From: Bdellovibrionales bacterium
GTDB taxonomy: Bacteria; Bdellovibrionota; Bdellovibrionia; Bdellovibrionales; JAMPXM01
Reading direction: 5' to 3'
Assembly: GCA_005792225.1 (NCBI GenBank)
Contig: SXSP01000305.1
Location: forward strand, 1 to 5,223
DNA length: 5,223 bases
Shown here: piece by piece, positions 1 through 5,223 of the stretch
Numbering within the stretch: position 1 is the stretch's first letter
Layout of the letters: each line of letters starts with the position of its first letter
Translations under genes and position numbers: made by a program
The notes under the pieces: generated by a model
What the model was told of the DNA's origin: nothing
What the model saw: the letters and a program-made list of their open reading frames with translations, nothing else
The model's database searches: none

Positions 1-12
1 AGAGAGACTGAA

Positions 13-1788
13 TTATCGGACTTCACTGAGGCCTCCTACATGCTTTTCGGCATGCTTCTCGGGCATGATTTCGCCCAATTTTACTAAATCTGCGAACAAA
101 CCTTTTTTCGAAAGTAAGGAGTGGAAATTCCCAGCCTCAACGACTCGGCCGCGGTCAAAGACGAGAATGTGATCGGCCGAGATCACTGTCGAGAGTCTGT
201 GGGCGATGATGAACGTCGTTTTCTGTTGAGCGCGGAGATTGCTGATCGCGTGTTGGATCTTCTTTTCCGTTTGGTTATCGAGGGCGCTGGTGGCCTCGTC
301 AAAAATCAAGATGGGGGCGTTCTTCAGAATCGCGCGCGCAATGGCGATACGCTGCCGCTCACCACCCGAGAGGGCTCCGCCTCTTTCGCCGATGATGAAG
401 TCGTAGCCACCGGTCTTCTTCATGATGAAGTCATGGGCATCCGCCTGTTCCGCGGCTCTTTGAACTTCGGCATCAGTTGCATCTGGCCGCCCAACTCGAA
501 TGTTTTCAGAAATCGAACGGTTGAACAGACCTGAGTCTTGGAACACGGTTGCGATCGAGTGTCTCAAACTCGCCAAGGTGAACGTACGAATGTCTTCGCC
601 GTCAATCGTGATCGAGCCCTCTTGCGGATCGAAGAGGCGCTGTAAGAGCGCAAGTGTCGTCGTCTTACCCGAACCAGACGGACCAACGAGCGCGACGGTT
701 TGACCGGGCTCGACTTTGAAATCGAGATCAAACACTCCGACTTGGCTCCCCTTGTACCTGTAGGTGACGTGGTTAAAGGCAACTTCGCCTCTTGCATGAT
801 GGAGCGGACGTGCATACGGCATTTCAACCGCGGCACCATTCTGATCGAGGAGGTGAAAGAAGTTTTGAAGCGCTGGTGCGCGCGAGATGATTCTCGAGAC
901 AAAGCCCGAGATCTGCTCCAGCTTCGCGATCAAGAGACCCGAGAAGCCGACGAATGAGACAACCTCACCCACCGTCAGCTCACCACGTGTGACCAGCCAG
1001 GATCCCATCCCCAAAATGATGACCATCGTGAGGGCCGAAGAAATCCGCGTGATGATCGAGAGAATTCCCCACCAAGTCAGGATCGGGTACTGCGCACTTA
1101 AAAGCTGCGAGGTGATTCCCTGAAGCGCTTTGATTTCATCCATGAGACGTGTGTAGCTTTGCACCACCGTCACGTTTCCGATCACGTCCCCGATACGGGC
1201 GAACAGGTTCTGGTGATAGGTCTCCACCTGCTCCTGGAGAAAATGGGTCTTCTTCACGATCGCGAAATTCGCGACCAAGTAGATGAAAGAGAGGGCGAAG
1301 AGCAAAATGGCCATTCGCCAATCCATGGAGATCGCCATTGGCACCAGAAACGCGATACCGACGAGCGACGCGAGATGCTCTCTCATGAACGAAAGCCAAA
1401 GTTGGAAAAGCTGATCCGTGCCGGAAAGGATCGCGTGAACCACGCGGCCCGAACCCTGCTCGGAGTGATAGCTCACGGGAAGCGCAATGACTCGCTCGAA
1501 AACTTGGTCGAGTGTGTTCAAGCGCTGACGATGAGCCAAGCGATCACTCATGACGGCCAAGAAGACGCTCGAGATGATGTTGACGACGCTCAAGCCTCCC
1601 CAGAATACGAGAACTTTCATCACGTTTCCGGCATTCGAAAGTGAATCGATCGCGCGACCGAAGAGAACGGGTTCCGCAACCTGAATGAAGCCGACGCAAA
1701 CCGACGTCAAGACGAGGGCCAACGTCAGCATCTTTTCTTCGGACCAAAGAATATTGAGCGTGCGAAGGTAGAGTCTTACGAGTTTCAC
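13..1788 (-). CDS. ndvA: NdvA/ChvA-like glucan ABC exporter, fused permease and ATPase
   Basis: This inner-membrane ABC half-transporter (591 aa) is likely a homodimeric exporter of a beta-glucan or related polysaccharide. The membrane domain (about residues 1-315) has six predicted spans near 21-42, 59-80, 136-153, 158-178, 241-264 and 276-297. The ATPase domain follows, with Walker A GPSGSGKT (369-376), Q-loop Gln417, signature LSGGERQ (473-479), Walker B ILIFDE with catalytic Glu498, SALD D-loop and H-loop His530, so it looks fully active. Stretches such as AEPVLFGR, LWLSFMREHL, VVQSY and GLFNRSISENIRVGR closely match, from memory, the rhizobial cyclic beta-1,2-glucan exporters NdvA/ChvA, which are about 590-615 aa. 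I chose GTG at 1788: GGAG lies 8 nt upstream, the N-terminus then aligns with NdvA, and it overlaps the upstream stop as GTGA. An ATG at 1830 would add 14 residues and overlap the upstream gene by 46 bp. The substrate is inferred, and no glucan synthase is in the window. Confidence 0.88.
   Translation of the reverse strand: MKLVRLYLRTLNILWSEEKMLTLALVLTSVCVGFIQVAEPVLFGRAIDSLSNAGNVMKVLVFWGGLSVVNIISSVFLAVMSDRLAHRQRLNTLDQVFERVIALPVSYHSEQGSGRVVHAILSGTDQLFQLWLSFMREHLASLVGIAFLVPMAISMDWRMAILLFALSFIYLVANFAIVKKTHFLQEQVETYHQNLFARIGDVIGNVTVVQSYTRLMDEIKALQGITSQLLSAQYPILTWWGILSIITRISSALTMVIILGMGSWLVTRGELTVGEVVSFVGFSGLLIAKLEQISGFVSRIISRAPALQNFFHLLDQNGAAVEMPYARPLHHARGEVAFNHVTYRYKGSQVGVFDLDFKVEPGQTVALVGPSGSGKTTTLALLQRLFDPQEGSITIDGEDIRTFTLASLRHSIATVFQDSGLFNRSISENIRVGRPDATDAEVQRAAEQADAHDFIMKKTGGYDFIIGERGGALSGGERQRIAIARAILKNAPILIFDEATSALDNQTEKKIQHAISNLRAQQKTTFIIAHRLSTVISADHILVFDRGRVVEAGNFHSLLSKKGLFADLVKLGEIMPEKHAEKHVGGLSEVR
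39..62. repeat. 12-bp tandem repeat, two copies, in the exporter C-terminus
   Basis: CATGCTTTTCGG is followed directly by CATGCTTCTCGG, differing at one base. On the minus strand the unit encodes a four-residue repeat of the type Glu-Lys-His-Ala/Val in the hydrophilic tail of the ABC exporter, after the conserved ATPase domain. It is probably a small replication-slippage duplication in a tolerant tail. Confidence 0.6.
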
Positions 1789-2870
1789 AGCGGCATCTCC
1801 AGATTGAGAGCGAGATCGTTCTTCCACCAAGCGCCGTCATTGACGGCGTAGAAGTTTCCGTTGAGCCTGACGAGCCAACCCGATTTGTCTAAATAGCGGA
1901 GATTGAGCTCCGCGCCGGATTCACGTTCCCGTTCGAATCCGCGCGTTTGGCGAAATCCGTAGTTCAGCTTGGTTTCGAAGTTCCAGACCGAAAAGAAATC
2001 TTTAGAAGCCACGAGCCGAAGCCCGTAATTTTCAAAATGAGCGGGACTCCAATAAGCTGGGGTTTGGTATTTAAAACGCGTCAGTCCCCCACCCACTCCC
2101 GCGGCTAACTTAAAAGGTCCGCTGACGACTTCACGAAGTACGACGTTATCGATGACTTGCTGTTCGTTCTCGTCACCGAATTCGGAAATGCGGCCGTTTG
2201 TTCTGAGTTGCCATCTTTGGAATGTGAACGACTCGATCTCACCGAAATAGTTTCGAACAGAAACGACGCGCCCACTTTGCGCCTGGTCCACCCAGCTCAG
2301 ATAGGCAAAGTCATCACTCGCCTCCAGCCTCAAGTCGGTCGCGCGAATTGGCGTATAGACGGTGCGGATTTTCCAGATCGGCATCGTTCGAGCGATGCCG
2401 TACGGTCTTCTTTGATAGTCATCGAGGGTGAGTTGGCCGGCGCCAGCCGTCGTCGATAAAATCAGGTCGCGCGCAATCTGAAGTTCAGAGGAGCCCAAGA
2501 ACCGATATCCATCATAATGGAGCCAGTCCGCATCTCCGAAAATTTGCGTTCCTTCAAAAGAGTAACTCTTGAGCGCGCGCAGACGGAGCGGCTTTACGAA
2601 AGTGAGACGATTCTCACGATGAGTGATCGCATCGGCATTCGACATTGATGTTGAATCCGCCCTCAACACTGTTCGCGCAAGGGGTGCCGGCGGAGCTTCC
2701 GCTTCAATCTGAACTTTGAGCGCGTTCGGGGAAGTTTGTCCCGGAAGTTCGTTCGATTCTGCCACGGCAGAGTTTGTCGCAAGTACGAGGCAAGTCACCA
2801 CCGTGAGTGCGAGAAAAGCCTGTGGACCTCGCATATTTAGCTGATTCGTCAGTGAGCTCTTCGCTTTCAT
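1785..2870 (-). CDS. Secreted beta-strand-rich protein, probable outer-membrane barrel
   Basis: I do not recognise a named family. The 361-aa product starts with a Sec signal peptide: Lys2 and Lys4 at the N-terminus, a hydrophobic core about 18-32, and probable cleavage after Ala-Val-Ala at 35-37. A Pro/Ala/Ser-rich linker runs to about residue 85. From about residue 95 to the end, short alternating polar/hydrophobic segments rich in Tyr, Trp and Phe are separated by charged or Gly/Asn turns, as in outer-membrane beta-barrels. YWSP followed by an ENYGLRL strand (273-286) recalls the barrel repeats of polysaccharide porins such as BcsC and PgaA; this is a weak resemblance judged by eye. There are no TPR repeats. 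The C-terminus ends in Leu, not the common Phe/Trp. The ATG at 2870 is preceded by AAGGGAAGG with 7-nt spacing; a TTG at 2915 would put 15 residues before the signal peptide and is less likely. The stop overlaps the exporter's GTG, which suggests joint function, possibly as the outer-membrane exit or an accessory factor. Confidence 0.72.
   Translation of the reverse strand: MKAKSSLTNQLNMRGPQAFLALTVVTCLVLATNSAVAESNELPGQTSPNALKVQIEAEAPPAPLARTVLRADSTSMSNADAITHRENRLTFVKPLRLRALKSYSFEGTQIFGDADWLHYDGYRFLGSSELQIARDLILSTTAGAGQLTLDDYQRRPYGIARTMPIWKIRTVYTPIRATDLRLEASDDFAYLSWVDQAQSGRVVSVRNYFGEIESFTFQRWQLRTNGRISEFGDENEQQVIDNVVLREVVSGPFKLAAGVGGGLTRFKYQTPAYWSPAHFENYGLRLVASKDFFSVWNFETKLNYGFRQTRGFERERESGAELNLRYLDKSGWLVRLNGNFYAVNDGAWWKNDLALNLEMPL
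1797..1800 (-). promoter_or_regulatory. Ribosome binding site that decides the exporter start
   Basis: GGAG on the minus strand lies inside the last codons of the barrel gene, 8 nt before a GTG (1788-1786) that overlaps that gene's TGA. This ideal spacing, with the GTGA overlap, favours the GTG over the upstream in-frame ATG at 1830 as the exporter's start. Confidence 0.6.
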
Positions 2871-3107
2871 TTCCCAACCTTCCCTTGTTGGCAGTGCCAA
2901 TTTCGGACCACACAAAAGCTTGAACTCCAGTGCCTCCCAAATTCAATTTCTCAAAATGGTGCCTCCTTCGCGCCCTAACCCGAAACATCCTTCTAAACCT
3001 CAGAACATGAACCGCGATTCGTTGAGATTTCTTCACCATAGTGCGAGCACCTGGATTCCGATGAGTGAGTCAGTGGCCATCCCTGGTCATCAGAGGTGTG
3101 AGAAGCT
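2871..3107. promoter_or_regulatory. Divergent intergenic control region
   Basis: This spacer of 237 bp separates the leftward barrel/exporter operon from the rightward kinase gene and must hold promoters for both. No strong sigma-70 promoter is visible on either strand. The best plus-strand guess is TTGAAC (2920-2925), a 16-bp gap, then TTCAAT (2942-2947), which is weak. Two short perfect inverted repeats occur: TTGGCA-G-TGCCAA (2888-2900) and the AT-rich AAATT-C-AATTT (2939-2949). A 63-codon reading frame (TTG 2920 to stop 3111) crosses most of the region but has no family resemblance and no clear ribosome binding site, so I do not call it a gene. Confidence 0.5.
2888..2900. promoter_or_regulatory. 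Perfect inverted repeat, candidate operator
   Basis: TTGGCAGTGCCAA has two perfect 6-bp arms around a single central base. It sits 17 bp upstream of the barrel gene's ATG and 1 bp upstream of its Shine-Dalgarno stretch, so a protein bound here would affect either the promoter or the early leader of the barrel/exporter mRNA. The arms are too close for an RNA hairpin loop, which favours a DNA-binding dimer over a terminator. It does not fit a sigma-54 promoter, because the GG and GC elements are not correctly spaced. No regulator is assigned. Confidence 0.3.
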
Positions 3108-4964
3108 TTGAATCTACCGAAGAGCCCAGTCACCGATTCAACGATCCCAGCGCAAGCGGGAGATATGAGAAGCGTGAGCTTTCAGGCGCTCTTTGAATCG
3201 ATGACCGAAGGCGTGATCGTTCAACATAGCTCGGGGCAAATCACTTACTTCAACCGCGCTGCGCTCAGAATCTTAGGTGTCGAAGAGGCGGAGCTAGGAT
3301 CAACCTCTGTTCTCCAGATCGCCTCGATGGCCTTTCGAACAGCGACATCGCACGTTGATCAGATCGTTGGGCATACATCGGCGCAGGGTCGCCCCGTGTG
3401 TCTCTCGGTGACCGCGGTTCCTACACTTGATGAGAACTCGCATTCCGCTTGGCACGTGCTCCTCACGTTTCGCGACATCACGGAAGCGTACAGAAACGAG
3501 CGCTTTCTCAACGTCACGCTGAATGCTCTTCCCTCGCTCATTGCCTACCTCGACCTCGACTTGAACGTTCAGTACATGAATTCTGCGTTCGAGGACTGGT
3601 TTCAGATCAAACCAGAAAGCTGGAAAGGAAAATCTAGTCGCGAGGCGACGGGAGCAAAGAGCTTCGAGGCCATCCTCCCGCAATTAGAGAAAGCTCGCGC
3701 GGGTGAAGGGAGCGTCGTTGAGCGCACGGTTCGAACGGAGCAAAACGAAGAACGGTTCTTGCGGATCCATGCAACTCCGGACTTTTGCAGTGAAGGACAC
3801 GTTCGCGGAATCTATTTGATCGCTCACGATCGCACTCATCAGACTCATCTCGATCGCGAGATGAGAAGAAAAGAGCTTGAGCTTGCGCGGATCTTGAACT
3901 CGGTTCCGGCGCTCATCGGCTACTTCGACCAAAACCAGGTGAATTTGAACTCGAACCTCGCCTATGCCTCATTCTTTAAAATGGATTCCGATGCTCTCAA
4001 AGGTCGCACGTTGAGGGAGCTGCAGGGACCTGAACTCTACGAGAAAAACCGCCCGTTTGTGGAGGGCGTCTTGCAAGGTGAGCCCCAAAATTTTGAGCGG
4101 ACCTTGCCGATGGCCGACGGTAAAACAAAGCACGTACTCGCGAACTACATTCCAGACTTCGTGGACGGCCGAGTGACTGGTTTCTTCATCGTGGTCACTG
4201 ACATCTCCCTCATGAAAAATCTTGAACTTGATCGTAGGGAGATGGAGGCGAAGGTCATCTCCTCCTCGAAGATGGCTCTTCTGGGAGAAATGGCGACCGG
4301 GGTCGCGCATGAAGTGAACAATCCGCTCGCGATTATCGGAGGTACGGCTTCGTTTCTCAAAGAGGCTTTGAAATCAAAACGTCTGGATGACGAAAAGCTC
4401 GCGACAAAACTCGACTCCATCGAGAGAAACGTTTCACGAATCGCGAAAGTCATTCGCGGATTGCGGGTCTTCGCCAAAGATGCGGAGCTTGATCCGAAGG
4501 AAAATGTCTCCGCCAACCAGGTCGTGCAAGAGACCTTGGGTCTCTGTCAGAAAAAAATGGTGCATAAGGGCATTGAGCTGCAGCTCAATCTTGAGCCGGA
4601 CTTGAGAGCAAATTGTAACTCAACACAAATCTCGCACGTTCTCTTGAATCTGCTCAATAACTCAATGGATGCTGTCAGTGAGCTCGACACGAAGTGGATT
4701 CGCATCGAAGCCATGAGCGAAAAACAGAGCATCATATTTAAAGTCATCGATAGCGGAACCGGGATACCCGCCGCCAACGTCGAGAAAATCATGCTTCCCT
4801 TCTTTACGACGAAACCCACAGGTCAGGGCATGGGACTCGGCCTCAGCATTTCAAAGGGTATCGCAGAGTCGAATGGTGGAAGTTTGGCTCTTGATCGCGC
4901 GTCGCAGAACACCTGCTTTGTTCTCAGTTTACCTGCGGCGGAGTCAAAGCTAGCATCCGTGTGA
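3108..4964 (+). CDS. Cytoplasmic sensor histidine kinase with three PAS domains
   Basis: This 618-aa two-component sensor kinase autophosphorylates on histidine and passes phosphate to an unknown response regulator. Three PAS domains come first (about 24-126, 133-247, 258-370). The second and third are clearly related, both starting with LNALPSLIAY- or LNSVPALIGY-type segments. The dimerisation/phosphoacceptor domain (about 378-458) has the H-box VAHEVNNPL with His401. The ATPase domain (about 500-610) has the N-box LLNLLNNSMDAV (Asn518), G1 box DSGTGIP (548-554), FFTTKP (565-570) and G2 box GQGMGLGLS, typical of NtrB-type (HPK4) kinases. No membrane span, signal peptide or fused receiver is seen, so it should sense an internal signal. 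No LOV flavin-cysteine motif is apparent and the ligand is unknown. The start used is TTG, with AGAGG 11 nt upstream. ATG at 3165 (Met20) would also retain every domain, but its GGGAG is only 2 nt away. The VOC gene follows after 22 bp, probably co-transcribed. Confidence 0.9.
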   Translation: MNLPKSPVTDSTIPAQAGDMRSVSFQALFESMTEGVIVQHSSGQITYFNRAALRILGVEEAELGSTSVLQIASMAFRTATSHVDQIVGHTSAQGRPVCLSVTAVPTLDENSHSAWHVLLTFRDITEAYRNERFLNVTLNALPSLIAYLDLDLNVQYMNSAFEDWFQIKPESWKGKSSREATGAKSFEAILPQLEKARAGEGSVVERTVRTEQNEERFLRIHATPDFCSEGHVRGIYLIAHDRTHQTHLDREMRRKELELARILNSVPALIGYFDQNQVNLNSNLAYASFFKMDSDALKGRTLRELQGPELYEKNRPFVEGVLQGEPQNFERTLPMADGKTKHVLANYIPDFVDGRVTGFFIVVTDISLMKNLELDRREMEAKVISSSKMALLGEMATGVAHEVNNPLAIIGGTASFLKEALKSKRLDDEKLATKLDSIERNVSRIAKVIRGLRVFAKDAELDPKENVSANQVVQETLGLCQKKMVHKGIELQLNLEPDLRANCNSTQISHVLLNLLNNSMDAVSELDTKWIRIEAMSEKQSIIFKVIDSGTGIPAANVEKIMLPFFTTKPTGQGMGLGLSISKGIAESNGGSLALDRASQNTCFVLSLPAAESKLASV

Positions 4965-4974
4965 ACCCCGTCGT

Positions 4975-4980
4975 GAGGAG
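4975..4980 (+). promoter_or_regulatory. Shine-Dalgarno of the VOC gene
   Basis: GAGGAG sits 6 nt before the ATG at 4987, within the 22-bp gap after the kinase stop codon. It is the strongest ribosome binding site on the plus strand in this window and suggests that the VOC protein can be made well from a shared transcript. Confidence 0.6.
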
Positions 4981-4986
4981 CATCAC

Positions 4987-5223
4987 ATGGAAACAAATGA
5001 ACTTTACCGCGGTCGCTTAATTGATCATCTCCATCTCGTCGTGAAAGATCTCACAGCCAGTCAAAAATTTTATGCCGCCGTCTTAGGTGCGATCGGTGTC
5101 CCCATGGGTGGCGAGGGACCCGGCTTCTTCTGGGCCGATGAGTTGTTCGTCTCGAGCGCCGACAGCCCGGCGGCTCAAGGAAAATTAACCGGTCGAGTGA
5201 ATTTTGCCTTTCAAGCAAAGGAC
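4987..5223 (+). CDS. VOC (glyoxalase/bleomycin-resistance fold) protein, 3' end missing
   Basis: The window edge cuts this gene after 79 codons. The visible part is the first beta-alpha-beta-beta-beta half of a VOC-superfamily protein: IDHLHLVVKDLTASQKFY followed by LGAIGVP, then GFFWADELFVSSADSPA and a strand ending FAFQAKD. His14 or His16 of the first strand would be the usual metal ligand. Small VOC proteins of this type, often annotated as glyoxalase-like or dioxygenase-like, are about 130-145 aa, so roughly 50-65 residues lie outside. GAGGAG (4975-4980) is 6 nt before the ATG, a strong ribosome binding site. The gene starts 22 bp after the kinase stop with no terminator between, so the two may be one operon. 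The substrate cannot be told from the sequence: members act on methylglyoxal adducts, aromatic rings or antibiotics, and many are uncharacterised. Confidence 0.85.
   Translation, partial: METNELYRGRLIDHLHLVVKDLTASQKFYAAVLGAIGVPMGGEGPGFFWADELFVSSADSPAAQGKLTGRVNFAFQAKD

Noticed and set aside
121..1644. Plus-strand open frames of 137 and 161 codons (121-534 and 1159-1644) opposite the exporter
   Set aside because: They are antisense to a strongly conserved ABC exporter, have charged, low-order composition with no recognisable motif, and no good ribosome binding site.
2157..2459. 100-codon plus-strand frame opposite the barrel gene
   Set aside because: It is antisense to a gene with a clear signal peptide and a coupled operon position; its own product resembles no family.
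2790..2870. Possible lipoprotein signal in the barrel protein because of Cys27 in its hydrophobic core
   Set aside because: The residues before the cysteine (Val-Val-Thr) do not fit a lipobox, and a normal Ala-Val-Ala cleavage site follows 10 residues later.
2885..2903. Sigma-54 promoter suggested by TTGGCA in the divergent spacer
   Set aside because: The GG and GC elements are not separated by the required 10 bp, and the site is better described as an inverted repeat.
3300..4819. Several minus-strand frames of 60-127 codons opposite the kinase
   Set aside because: The plus-strand kinase has intact PAS, HisKA and ATPase motifs through this stretch, so these are shadows of its codon pattern.
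4965..4986. Terminator between kinase and VOC genes
   Set aside because: The 22-bp gap has no stem-loop followed by a T-run and is mostly ribosome binding site.

Overview
The window is about half G+C and looks like a Gram-negative chromosome. One encoded protein has a Sec signal peptide followed by beta-strand-rich sequence, and starts are a mix of ATG, GTG and TTG. No marker gene fixes the lineage. The ABC exporter is closest to the NdvA/ChvA glucan exporters best known from Rhizobiales. The overall style would fit a proteobacterium, or something like a Bdellovibrionota member, but that is a guess.

Layout: two gene pairs are transcribed divergently from a spacer of about 240 bp (2871-3107). 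Leftward (minus strand) are a secreted, probably outer-membrane beta-barrel protein (1785-2870) and an NdvA-like fused permease/ATPase ABC exporter (13-1788). They share a GTGA stop/start overlap, so they almost certainly form one translationally coupled operon. Only 12 bases follow the exporter, so any further operon member lies outside the window. Rightward (plus strand) are a soluble histidine kinase with three PAS domains (3108-4964) and, 22 bp later, the start of a VOC/glyoxalase-fold gene (4987 onward) cut by the window edge.

Working model: the barrel and the exporter may together move a glucan or other polysaccharide from cytoplasm to periplasm or cell surface. The NdvA resemblance supports the exporter part. 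The outer-membrane role is inferred from the signal peptide, strand pattern and gene coupling. No glycan synthase (NdvB/ChvB-like or another glycosyltransferase) is inside the window. The kinase has no response regulator beside it within the window, and whether it controls the divergent export genes is open. Sequence signals worth testing are a perfect 13-bp inverted repeat just upstream of the barrel gene's ribosome binding site, the non-ATG starts of the exporter and the kinase, and a small tandem repeat at the exporter's C-terminus. No RNA genes, CRISPR arrays, insertion sequences or convincing terminators were seen.
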